DNA of 40,182 bases from positions 1 through 40,182 of the forward strand of contig JAETQR010000034.1 of assembly GCA_021770615.1 (NCBI GenBank), read 5' to 3'. The translations under genes and the position numbers were made by a program. The notes under the pieces were generated by a model. That model had not been told where the DNA came from and made no database searches. It worked only from the letters and a program-made list of their open reading frames with translations. The stretch comes from Lachnospiraceae bacterium. GTDB taxonomy: Bacteria; Bacillota_A; Clostridia; Lachnospirales; Lachnospiraceae. Below are positions 16,211-25,500 of the stretch, one piece after another (positions within the stretch are counted from its first letter, which is position 1; each line of letters opens with the position of its first letter).

Positions 16211-16915
16211 ATGAAATATAATCGGGTTTTGTTGAAACTCAGCGGCGAAGCGCTCTCGGGAGAAAAGGGTACCGGGTTTGACGAAGCGACATGTATCCGT
16301 GTGGCAGCCCAGATCAAAGAGATCGTGGATGAGGGATGCCAGGTAGCGGTTGTGATCGGTGGAGGAAATTTCTGGCGGGGCAGGACCAGCGAGACGATCA
16401 TGAGGAATCAGGCGGATCAGATCGGAATGCTTGCCACTGTCATGAACGGTATTTATATGTCGGAGATCTGCCGGCATGAGGGAATGATGACACAGGTTCT
16501 CACGCCGTTTGAATGTGGTTCTTTTACAAAACTCTTCAGCAGGGACCGGGCGGAGAAATATTTGAAAAAGAATATGGTCGTGTTTCTCGCAGGGGGAACC
16601 GGACACCCTTATTTTTCTACCGATACGGCGACGGCACTCCGTGCGGTTGAGATCGAGGCGGACGTGATCCTTGCCGCAAAATCAGTAGATGGTGTCTATG
16701 ATTCGGATCCAAAGGAAAATCCGGATGCGAAGAAATATGATATTCTGCCGATTTCTAGGGTGATCGATGAAAAATTAGGAGTTGTGGATCTTGCTGCTGC
16801 TGTACTTTGTTATGAGAATAAGATGCCGATGTGTGTCTTTGGATTAAATGAGGAAAACAGTATCCTGAACTGTGTGAATGGTAAGTGCAGCGGGACAGTT
16901 ATTACAGCTGACTGA
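16211..16915 (+). CDS. pyrH: UMP kinase
   Basis: A 234-aa cytosolic enzyme that phosphorylates UMP to UDP with ATP in pyrimidine nucleotide synthesis. The amino acid kinase fold is obvious: LLKLSGEALSGEKGTGFD at the start, VVIGGGNFWRG, FLAGGTGHPYFSTDTATALRA, and VDGVYDSDPKENPDA near the end. Length matches the bacterial family. ATG 16211 follows AGAAAGGG. It begins 18 bases after the bactofilin stop and is followed directly by frr, the classic pairing. The usual upstream rpsB-tsf genes are not present here. Confidence 0.97.
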   Translation: MKYNRVLLKLSGEALSGEKGTGFDEATCIRVAAQIKEIVDEGCQVAVVIGGGNFWRGRTSETIMRNQADQIGMLATVMNGIYMSEICRHEGMMTQVLTPFECGSFTKLFSRDRAEKYLKKNMVVFLAGGTGHPYFSTDTATALRAVEIEADVILAAKSVDGVYDSDPKENPDAKKYDILPISRVIDEKLGVVDLAAAVLCYENKMPMCVFGLNEENSILNCVNGKCSGTVITAD

Positions 16916-16937
16916 TGTTTTATGGAGGGTAAGTGAA

Positions 16938-17492
16938 ATGGAATTTGATATGAACGTATATGAAGATAAAATGGAGAAAACACTTTCAAATCTGCAGGAG
17001 GAATATGTTTCAATCCGTGCAGGACGTGCGAATCCGCATATTCTGGATAAGATCCAGGTCGATTATTATGGGACGCCATCGCCGCTTCAGAGCGTGGCGA
17101 ATATTTCCGTGCCGGAGGCAAGGATGATACTGATCCAGCCGTGGGAGGCGAACCTGATCAAGGAGATCGAGAAAGTGATCATTGCTTCTGATCTCGGGCT
17201 TACTCCAGCCAATGACGGAAAGGCGATTCGTCTTGTATTTCCGGAACTTACGGAAGAGAGGCGTAAGGAACTTGTAAAAGATGTTAAGAAGAAGGGCGAA
17301 AATGCCAAAGTTGCGATCCGGAATATCCGTCGTGATGCCAATGACAGTATAAAAAAGCAGGCGAAGGCGAATGAAATTTCGGAAGATGAACAGAAACAGC
17401 TTGAAGACAGGATCCAGAAGCTTACGGACAAATATATTTCCAAGATCGATGGGGCAATGGAGGCAAAGTCTTCGGAGGTCATGACGGTATAA
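16938..17492 (+). CDS. frr: Ribosome recycling factor
   Basis: A 184-aa protein that, with EF-G, splits the ribosome after termination. Family motifs are clear: SIRAGRANPHILDKI near residue 25, YYGTPSPLQSVANISVPEAR, then the long helical end with LTEERRKELVKDVKKKGE and the C-terminal IQKLTDKYI. ATG 16938 sits about 8 bases after GGAGGG. An upstream extension of the reading frame overlaps pyrH and has no ribosome site. It starts 22 bases after pyrH. Confidence 0.97.
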   Translation: MEFDMNVYEDKMEKTLSNLQEEYVSIRAGRANPHILDKIQVDYYGTPSPLQSVANISVPEARMILIQPWEANLIKEIEKVIIASDLGLTPANDGKAIRLVFPELTEERRKELVKDVKKKGENAKVAIRNIRRDANDSIKKQAKANEISEDEQKQLEDRIQKLTDKYISKIDGAMEAKSSEVMTV

Positions 17493-17496
17493 AACT

Positions 17497-18210
17497 ATGG
17501 ATAATGAGAGAAATCAGGTACCGGAACATGTGGCGATCATTCTCGATGGCAACCGCAGATGGGCCAAAAAGCGTCTTTTGCCTCAAAAAGCCGGGCATGC
17601 GGCGGGAAGCCGGACGGTGGAGCAGATTTGCGAGGATGCATGGAATCTTGGGATCAAATATCTGACTGTGTATGCGTTTTCCACAGAAAACTGGAAGCGT
17701 TCAGAGGATGAGGTGGCTGCTCTGATGAAGCTCCTCAGACAGTATTTAAAAGACTGTATTAAGAGGAGTATGAAAAATAATATGTGCGTCCGGGTGATCG
17801 GGGATATTACTCCTCTGGATGAGGATTTAAAGAAAAGCATACGTGAGTTAGAAGAGGTTTCCAGGGACAATACCGGCCTGCATTTTCAGGTCGCATTGAA
17901 TTATGGAAGCCGGGATGAAATGGTTCGTGCCATGAGGAGTATCTCAGGAGATATCGTTGCCGGAAAGTACCGGGCAGAAGAGATCAGTGAGGAGTTATTT
18001 GCCTCTTATCTGGATACAAAGGGAATTCCGGATCCGGATCTTTTAATCCGGACGAGTGGGGAAGAGAGATTGTCAAATTTTCTTTTATGGCAGCTGGCGT
18101 ATACCGAATTTTATTTTACGGATGTTTTGTGGCCGGACTTTAATAAAAAGGAGCTTCAGAAGGCAATCGACTATTACAGCGGACGTGAGCGCAGATTTGG
18201 CGGCGTCTGA
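17497..18210 (+). CDS. uppS: Undecaprenyl diphosphate synthase
   Basis: A 237-aa cis-prenyltransferase that extends farnesyl-PP with isopentenyl-PP to make the C55 lipid carrier for cell-wall synthesis. Diagnostic motifs are present: IILDGNRRWAKK (catalytic Asp), LTVYAFSTENWKR, LNYGSRDEM, and PDPDLLIRTSGEERLSNFLLWQ with the pyrophosphate-binding arginines. It starts only 4 bases after the frr stop with a weak ribosome site, so translational coupling to frr is likely. Confidence 0.97.
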   Translation: MDNERNQVPEHVAIILDGNRRWAKKRLLPQKAGHAAGSRTVEQICEDAWNLGIKYLTVYAFSTENWKRSEDEVAALMKLLRQYLKDCIKRSMKNNMCVRVIGDITPLDEDLKKSIRELEEVSRDNTGLHFQVALNYGSRDEMVRAMRSISGDIVAGKYRAEEISEELFASYLDTKGIPDPDLLIRTSGEERLSNFLLWQLAYTEFYFTDVLWPDFNKKELQKAIDYYSGRERRFGGV

Positions 18211-18249
18211 ACGGATCATGAAAATATTTGTGCAGAAATGGAGTTTTGT

Positions 18250-19056
18250 ATGTTTGCCAAACGATTTATAAGTGCTGTGGTTCTGCTTGCGGTTGCTGCG
18301 GTTGCGCTTGTGACTGGCGGAATGTTTTTACTCGTATTGAGTGTGGCGGTCGCACTGGGGGGAACCTATGAATTTTTAAAGGTAGATAATATGCAGAAAT
18401 CGGTGCCGGGATGTATTAGTTATGTCTCGGTCATTGGTTTTTATCTGATGTTGTATTTGGAGACAGGGAATTTTTGGATGTTTGGAATCGTAATATCGAT
18501 TCTGCTTCTGCTCGCGGCATACGTATTTACCTACCCGAAATATCATATAAAAAATATTGGGATATGTCTGTTTGCTATTTTATATGTAGGTGTCCTGACC
18601 TCATATATTTATCAGACCAGGTGTCTTTTGTATGGAAACTGGTTTGTATGGCTGATCCTGATCGGGGCATCCGGCTCAGATACTTTTGCATATCTGACAG
18701 GTATGCTGATCGGGAAGCATCATTTTTCTGAGCTGAGCCCGAAAAAGACGGTTGAAGGCTGTGTGGGGGGAGTAGTAGGAGCGGCGCTCCTCGCTGTGAT
18801 CTATTCTTTCTTTATACCCGGGCAGGCTGTTTCTTTGTTCCACATCAATATACATGTGTTATTTGCAGGTATCGGGGCGTTTTGTTCTGTGGTATCCCAG
18901 ATCGGGGATCTTGCAGCGTCGGCGGTAAAACGGAACTATAATATTAAGGATTACAGCGATCTGATACCGGGGCATGGGGGAATTCTGGACCGCTTTGACA
19001 GTATTCTCTTTGTGGGCCCCTTTGTATATTACCTGTTGTACTGGTTTATTTCCTAA
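18250..19056 (+). CDS. cdsA: Phosphatidate cytidylyltransferase (CDP-diacylglycerol synthase)
   Basis: A 268-aa multi-pass membrane enzyme making CDP-diacylglycerol from phosphatidic acid and CTP for phospholipid synthesis. About seven or eight hydrophobic segments span the chain. The family signature is at the C-terminal end: SAVKRNYNIKDYSDLIPGHG, then GILDRFDSI. GASGSDTFAYLTG is the other conserved loop. ATG 18250 has GGAG (18240-18243) at good distance; the in-frame ATG at 18238 overlaps that site. Its membrane role fits with uppS upstream and dxr downstream. Confidence 0.95.
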   Translation: MFAKRFISAVVLLAVAAVALVTGGMFLLVLSVAVALGGTYEFLKVDNMQKSVPGCISYVSVIGFYLMLYLETGNFWMFGIVISILLLLAAYVFTYPKYHIKNIGICLFAILYVGVLTSYIYQTRCLLYGNWFVWLILIGASGSDTFAYLTGMLIGKHHFSELSPKKTVEGCVGGVVGAALLAVIYSFFIPGQAVSLFHINIHVLFAGIGAFCSVVSQIGDLAASAVKRNYNIKDYSDLIPGHGGILDRFDSILFVGPFVYYLLYWFIS

Positions 19057-19073
19057 AGAATGGAGAATATCGG

Positions 19074-20246
19074 ATGAAAAAGAAGTTAAGCGTGCTTGGA
19101 TCTACGGGGTCGATCGGAACCCAGACTCTGCAGGTGGTAGATAATAATAAGGAATCCCTGGATATTGTTTCTCTGACAGCGGGGGATAATATCGAGCTTC
19201 TCTCGGAACAGATCGCAAAGTATGAACCGGGGGTTGTCAGTGTTAAGAGTGAAGAGGGCGCTTCCCGCCTGAAAGACAAGTTGATCTGTATGAGAAACAT
19301 GCAGGAGTTCAGGCTTCCGGAGATCATGTATGGTATGGAAGGGTTTATCCGCTGCGCCACATTGCCGGAGGCAGATATGACAGTGGCGGCCATGGTAGGA
19401 ATGATCGGTCTGCGCCCGGTCATCGAAGCGATAAAAAGCGGAAAGGATATTGCCCTTGCAAATAAAGAAACGCTTGTAACGGCAGGACATATCATTATGC
19501 CGCTTGTGGAAGAGTATGGGGTTTCCCTTTTTCCGGTAGACAGCGAGCATTCGGCGATCTTTCAATGTCTTCAAAGTGGTACCCGCGATGAGATTGAGGA
19601 GATTTTTCTCACTGCATCGGGAGGGCCATTCCGGCATTACCGTGCAGAAGAATTAGAGAATGTGACAGTAGAGCAGGCTCTTGCCCATCCCAACTGGTTT
19701 ATGGGAAATAAGATCACGATCGATTCGGCGACGATGATCAATAAGGGGCTGGAGGTCATAGAGGCGTGCTGGCTGTTTGGAGTGGAGATCGACCGGATCC
19801 ACGTTCTCATACAACCAAACAGTATCATACATTCGATGGTAGGATTCCGGGATGGCGCTGTTATGGCACAGCTTGGTACGCCGGATATGCGGCTTCCGAT
19901 CCAGTATGCACTCATGTATCCGGCGCGTCCGGAATTAGAAGGGGAGAGGCTGGATTTTGAAAAACTGGCTTCGATTTCCTTTGAGCGGCCGAATACGGAG
20001 GTGCTCAGAGGGACTGAACTGGCGAGAAAGTCTTTTGAGATTGGCGGAAGCATGACGACTGTGATGAATGCGGCGAATGAATATGCGGTTTCCCGGTTTT
20101 TGAAGAAGGAGATCCGTTTTACGGATATTTATTCCATGATCGAATATGCGATGGACAGGCATATGTTCATAAAAAAGCCATCTTTAGATGATATACTCGA
20201 AACAGAACAAGAGACATATTCCATATTGGAAAAATATAAGATCTAG
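19074..20246 (+). CDS. dxr: 1-deoxy-D-xylulose 5-phosphate reductoisomerase
   Basis: A 390-aa enzyme converting DXP to MEP with NADPH and a divalent metal, the committed step of non-mevalonate isoprenoid synthesis. GSTGSIGTQT (residues 8-17) binds NADPH. ALANKETLVTAG, PVDSEHSAIFQCL (metal-binding Asp and Glu) and TASGGPFR follow, with WFMGNKITIDSATMINKGLE as the catalytic loop. Length is standard. ATG 19074 follows GGAG. The product feeds the pathway that ends with IspG downstream and supplies uppS. Confidence 0.97.
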   Translation: MKKKLSVLGSTGSIGTQTLQVVDNNKESLDIVSLTAGDNIELLSEQIAKYEPGVVSVKSEEGASRLKDKLICMRNMQEFRLPEIMYGMEGFIRCATLPEADMTVAAMVGMIGLRPVIEAIKSGKDIALANKETLVTAGHIIMPLVEEYGVSLFPVDSEHSAIFQCLQSGTRDEIEEIFLTASGGPFRHYRAEELENVTVEQALAHPNWFMGNKITIDSATMINKGLEVIEACWLFGVEIDRIHVLIQPNSIIHSMVGFRDGAVMAQLGTPDMRLPIQYALMYPARPELEGERLDFEKLASISFERPNTEVLRGTELARKSFEIGGSMTTVMNAANEYAVSRFLKKEIRFTDIYSMIEYAMDRHMFIKKPSLDDILETEQETYSILEKYKI

Positions 20247-20337
20247 TCATCTACGCATAGAAACTGGTGTATATTTGTTTTAAGCATATATTTATACCGG
20301 ATATTTTTATGTGAAGTCAGACAGAATGGAGGATAGA

Positions 20338-21465
20338 ATGGGAAGTATTAATATTTTGATCGCAGTCATTCTCTTTAGTGCGATCATACTTTTTCATGAG
20401 CTGGGACATTTTCTTCTGGCCAAGGCAAATGGAGTCGGGGTGATCGAGTTTTCACTTGGAATGGGACCGAGGATCCTTTCTTTTGCAAAGACGGATGAAG
20501 GAAAACGGGTAAAATTTTTTGGTTCTGGTAAATATTTTGAAGAGCATACAGAGTATGCGGATCACACGCTTTATTCATGGAAGGTATTTCCATTTGGCGG
20601 TTCCTGTATGATGCTTGGTGAGATGGAAGACATCGAGGATGAGAGAGCATTTGGAAAAAAAGGTGTACTGGCCAGGATGGCTGTCATTTTTGCAGGGCCC
20701 TTTTTTAACTTTATCCTTGCATTTGTGCTGGCTCTGTTTGTGATCGGAATGGCAGGATATGATAAAGCTGCGATCAATAATGTGCAGCCGGAGATGCCGA
20801 TGGCCCAGAGTGGATTTCAGGACGGCGACGTGATCACAGAGATCAATGGGAGAAAAATCGTCGTAAACAGGGAACTGGTCTACTATCTGCAGTTCCACCC
20901 GCTTTCCGATGAATCGGTGGAATTGACGGCGGAGCGTGATGGAAAGGAGATCACAGCTGTTGTTACGCCCGAGCTTGTAAAGGATGAAGAGGGAAATGAG
21001 GTGTACCGGCTCGGATTCAGTTACGGGAGCAAGCGGACGAAGTCCGGTGTTTGGGATACGATCAAATATTCTGCCTATGAAGTTAAGTTCTGGATCTTTA
21101 CGACAGTGGAGAGTCTGGGGCAGATGATCTCCGGTAATGTAAGTCCGAAAGATGTAGCCGGACCGGTCGGGATCATCCAGACAGTCGGGGATGTGGTAAA
21201 TGAAAGCCGTCCGGGTGGAATCTATTATATCATACTGAATGTACTCAGCATGGGAATCCTGCTTACCGCCAATCTCGGTGTTATGAACCTTCTACCGATC
21301 CCGGCGCTTGACGGCGGAAGGCTTTTGTTCCTGATCATAGAGGGAATCCGCAGAAAGCCGCTTCCGGAAAAGTTTGAAAATTATGTAAATGTAGGTGGTT
21401 TTATCCTCCTGATGGGACTGATGGTCGTCATACTGGCCAATGATATCATTAAGCTGATGCCGTAA
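20338..21465 (+). CDS. rseP: Site-2 membrane metalloprotease RseP
   Basis: A 375-aa intramembrane zinc protease that cleaves anti-sigma factors and remnant signal peptides. The zinc motif HELGH is at residues 20-24 in the first membrane segment, and the third ligand region reads NLLPIPALDGGRL. A single PDZ domain lies in the middle (about 155-230, GFQDGDVITEINGR). ATG 20338 is preferred because GGAGG (20328-20332) is correctly spaced; an upstream in-frame GTG at 20311 is not. A 91-base gap separates it from dxr and shows no terminator. Confidence 0.95.
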   Translation: MGSINILIAVILFSAIILFHELGHFLLAKANGVGVIEFSLGMGPRILSFAKTDEGKRVKFFGSGKYFEEHTEYADHTLYSWKVFPFGGSCMMLGEMEDIEDERAFGKKGVLARMAVIFAGPFFNFILAFVLALFVIGMAGYDKAAINNVQPEMPMAQSGFQDGDVITEINGRKIVVNRELVYYLQFHPLSDESVELTAERDGKEITAVVTPELVKDEEGNEVYRLGFSYGSKRTKSGVWDTIKYSAYEVKFWIFTTVESLGQMISGNVSPKDVAGPVGIIQTVGDVVNESRPGGIYYIILNVLSMGILLTANLGVMNLLPIPALDGGRLLFLIIEGIRRKPLPEKFENYVNVGGFILLMGLMVVILANDIIKLMP

Positions 21466-21500
21466 GGGGTTAGAAGCAGATCGATCTGAAAGGATGTAAG

Positions 21501-22556
21501 ATGAGAAAAAAAACGAGGGAAATTTCGATCGGGAATGTAACAATCGGCGGTGAGAACCCGATTGCCGTACAGTCCATGACAAATACAAAGACAGAGGATG
21601 TGAAGGCCACAGTTGACCAGATCGGGCGTCTGGTCCAGGCGGGATGCGATATCGTCCGTGTGGCGGTTCCGACGATGGAGGCAGCGGAGGCGGTCACGGA
21701 GATCAAAAAACAGGTACAGATCCCGGTCGTGGCGGATATCCATTTTGACTATAAACTTGCGATCGCGGCGGTCAAAAATGGTGTGGATAAGATACGCATC
21801 AATCCCGGCAATATCGGGAGCAGGGAGCGTCTCCAGGCTGTCGTGGATGCCTGCAGGGAGCGGGAGATACCGATCCGTGTCGGTGTGAACAGCGGTTCGC
21901 TGGAAAAACAACTCATCGAAAAATATGGCGGTGTGACACCGGAAGGGCTTGTGGAAAGCGCACTGGATAAAGTTAGGATGATCGAGGAAATGGGATATGA
22001 AAATATCGTCATCAGTATTAAATCATCGGATGTTTTGCAGTGTATCAGAGCCCATGAGCAGATTTCCTCAAAGACAGATTATCCACTCCATGTAGGGATT
22101 ACAGAGTCCGGTACTGTTTTTTCAGGAGGCCTGAAATCGGCAGTGGGGCTTGGGAATATTTTGTATCAGGGAATCGGGGATACGATCCGTGTCTCACTCA
22201 CCGGTGATCCGGTAGAAGAAATCCGGGCGGCTGGTATCATCCTCAAATCCCTTGGATTGAAAAAGGGTGGAATCAGTGTCGTGTCCTGTCCGACGTGCGG
22301 GCGCACCCAGATCGATCTGATCGGTCTTGCTACACGTGTAGAAGAAATGGTACAGGATTTTGACTTAGATATTAAAGTAGCTGTTATGGGATGTGTGGTA
22401 AATGGTCCCGGAGAAGCAAGGGAAGCGGATATCGGTATCGCCGGCGGAATTGGCGAGGGGCTTCTGATCAAAAAGGGAGAAGTCATAAAAAAAGTGCCGG
22501 AAGATCAGCTTTTAGAGGCTTTGAGGCAGGAACTCATGAATTGGGATACGATCTGA
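21501..22556 (+). CDS. ispG: 4-hydroxy-3-methylbut-2-enyl diphosphate synthase (IspG/GcpE)
   Basis: A 351-aa [4Fe-4S] enzyme turning MEcPP into HMBPP, the penultimate step of the MEP pathway. The N-terminal TIM barrel includes NPIAVQSMTNTKTEDV and ADIHFDYKLA. The cluster-binding C-terminal part has CPTCGRTQID and VMGCVVNGPGEA. The length fits the short bacterial form. ATG 21501 follows AAAGGATG. It follows rseP by 35 bases and precedes polC by 14. Confidence 0.97.
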   Translation: MRKKTREISIGNVTIGGENPIAVQSMTNTKTEDVKATVDQIGRLVQAGCDIVRVAVPTMEAAEAVTEIKKQVQIPVVADIHFDYKLAIAAVKNGVDKIRINPGNIGSRERLQAVVDACREREIPIRVGVNSGSLEKQLIEKYGGVTPEGLVESALDKVRMIEEMGYENIVISIKSSDVLQCIRAHEQISSKTDYPLHVGITESGTVFSGGLKSAVGLGNILYQGIGDTIRVSLTGDPVEEIRAAGIILKSLGLKKGGISVVSCPTCGRTQIDLIGLATRVEEMVQDFDLDIKVAVMGCVVNGPGEAREADIGIAGGIGEGLLIKKGEVIKKVPEDQLLEALRQELMNWDTI

Positions 22557-22570
22557 GATGGAGGGGCATC

Positions 22571-25500
22571 GTGGAGAATTTTTTTCATGCATTTTCCAAA
22601 TTAAACTGCAGTGACAACATAATGAGAGAATATGAGGATGTGATGGTTGAGAAGATCAGCGCATCCCAGTCAAAGAAGCTGGTGTTTATCTATTGCAGGA
22701 AACACCAGCTCTTGTCGTATAAAAAAATACAGATCATGGAGAGAGAACTGTATAAGCAGGTTTTTAAGCGGATGGGATTTCGGCCACAGCTAAGGATCTC
22801 TTATCCGGAGATGAAAGAGGAATCCCTTTCCAGCCTTCTTTCCCGGATCGAGGAGGATCTCAAAGAAGAAATCCGGGAAAAGGATCTGGTGGATGGACTG
22901 GAATTTTGTGAAGAACCGTTTGAGGCGGAAGGGGAGTCGCTGTACATAACATGTGGGGATTCATTTCTCACGAGAAAACGCTGTGACAGGGTGAAGGACT
23001 TTCTTCATACGGTCTTTTTGCAGCGCTTTGGAAAAGATATCTCTGTGGAATTTCATTTTAAGGAGTTTGAGAGGAAAAAAGATACAAAGCCGGAGACATA
23101 TTTTGTGACATTGTCGGGGAAGGAAGATAAACCGGAGACAGGTTCTGCGGCTGGCGCAGATCACGCAGGGGAAAATGCTTCCGGAAAAAGAAAGAGTGAC
23201 GGACAGGAGCATTCCGGGACAGGAAATTCGGGGAAAGCTTCCGGACAGCGATCCGGTCAGAAATCAGACCAGAGGTCAGACCATAGGTCAGACCAAAGGT
23301 CAAACCAGAGGAAAAATCAGCGGTCGAAAGGAAACTTCCGGCGGCCGGCGAATGACCCGGAAGTGTTTTATGGAAAAAACTGTGAGGGAACCATAGTTCC
23401 GATCAAAGAAATACAGGATGAGATCGGTGAGGTGGTCATCGATGGACAGATCCGGAAAGTGGACAGCAGGGAGATCAAGGGGGAGAAGCTGATCGTTACC
23501 TTTGCGGTCACAGATTATACGGATACGATCGTCTGCAAAGTTTTTATCAAAAAGGAGCAGGTCATCGATACGGATTTTTTTGAATTTGTAAAAAAGGGAA
23601 ATTTTGTAAGAGTTAAGGGCGTGGCAAGCCTCGATTCCTATGATAAAGAGATCCGGATCGGCGGGATCATGGGGATCAAGGAGATCAAAGACTTTCGTGT
23701 GGGCAGAAGCGATCATGCACCGGTGAAGAGGGTGGAGCTTCATGCACATACCCAGATGAGCGATATGGACGGCATCACGAATGTAAAACAATTAGTAAAC
23801 CGTGCGCATGCATGGGGCCACCGCGCCGTGGCGATCACAGACCACGGAGTGGTGCAGGCGTTCCCGGACGCCAACCATGCAGTGGAGGGCCTGAAGCTTT
23901 CGGAAGAAGATGATTTTAAGGTGATCTATGGTTGTGAGGCCTATCTCGTCGATGACTTAAGCGACCTTGCAGTTGAAAATGAAAAGGGGCAGCTCCTGAC
24001 CGGTGATTTTGTCGTATTTGACCTGGAGACGACAGGATTTTCCCCGGTGAATGACCGCATCATCGAAATCGGGGCGGTGAGGGTGAGCGGCGGGAAGATC
24101 TGCGAGCGGTACTCTACATTTGTAAATCCGGGCATACATATACCGGAGAGGATCACGGAACTTACTACGATCACGGATGCCATGGTAAAGGATGCGCCGC
24201 CGATCGAGGAGGTGCTTCCGGAGTTTCTTGATTTTATCGGAGATAATGTACTCGTTGCACATAATGCGGGGTTTGACCACGGCTTTATCCGCACAAAGGC
24301 AAAGGAGCAGGGGATCGAAACGGATTTTACCGTAGTGGATACGGTAGGACTGGCGAGAGTTTTGTTCCCGGAGCTTGCCAAGTTTAAGCTTGACAATATT
24401 GCAAAGAAATTAAAAATTTCTCTGGAAAACCATCACCGGGCGGTTGATGACGCCGGGGCGACAGCGGAGATTTTTGAAAAGTTTGTGGAGATGTTTGCTG
24501 AGAAGGATGTCCATGACCTGACAAAACTTTCGGAGATTACGACCGGTTCTGCGGACATCGTAAAGAAAAAGCCCTCTTATCATGCTATCATCCTTGCGGC
24601 AAATGAGACAGGCAGGGTGAACCTTTACCGTCTTGTGTCGATGGGGCATCTGGATTATTTTTACCGCAGACCGAGGATACCCAAAAGTATGTTCAATAAA
24701 TACCGGGAGGGTCTTATCATCGGTTCGGCCTGTGAAGCGGGCGAACTGTATCGCTCTCTTCTGGATGATGCACCGGAGGAGCGGATCCGTGAATTGGTTG
24801 ATTTTTATGATTATCTGGAGATCCAGCCCCTTGGAAACAATCATTTTATGATCGAAAGTGAGCGGGTTGAGAATATAAACAGCATAGAAGATTTGAAAGA
24901 AATGAACCGCCGCATCGTAAAACTCGGGGAGAAGTATGATAAGCCTGTTGTGGCGACGTGCGACGTCCATTTTCTCGATCCGGAGGATGAGATTTACCGG
25001 AAGATTATTTTTGCGGGGAAGAAAATGAAGGATGCGGATGATCAGCCGCCGCTCTATCTGAGGACGACGGAGGAGATGTTAGAGGAATTTTCCTATTTGG
25101 GGGAAGAAAAGGCGTATGAGGTCGTCGTGACGAATACGAATCTTATCGCTGACCGCATTGAGAAAATGTCCCCGGTTTATCCCGATAAGTGTCCGCCGGT
25201 CATCCCGAACTCGGATGAGACGCTGCGGGAAATCTGTTATAACAAAGCGACGAGCATGTATGGAGATCCCCTGCCGCCACAGGTAAAAGAGCGTCTCGAT
25301 CACGAACTCGATTCGATCATAAAAAATGGATTTGCCGTCATGTATATCATCGCTCAGAAGCTGGTGTGGAAGTCGAATGAAGATGGATATCTGGTGGGGT
25401 CGCGTGGTTCGGTGGGGTCTTCCTTTGTGGCTACGATGTCAGGGATCACGGAAGTAAATCCCCTGCCGGCTCATTATTACTGTCAGCACTGCCACTATGT

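Noticed and set aside
16878..16937. Longer ribosome recycling factor starting at 16878
   Set aside because: It overlaps the pyrH end, lacks a ribosome site, and the family begins at about ATG 16938.
23264..23323. CRISPR-like array
   Set aside because: The units are 12 bp, directly adjacent with no spacers, and in frame inside polC.
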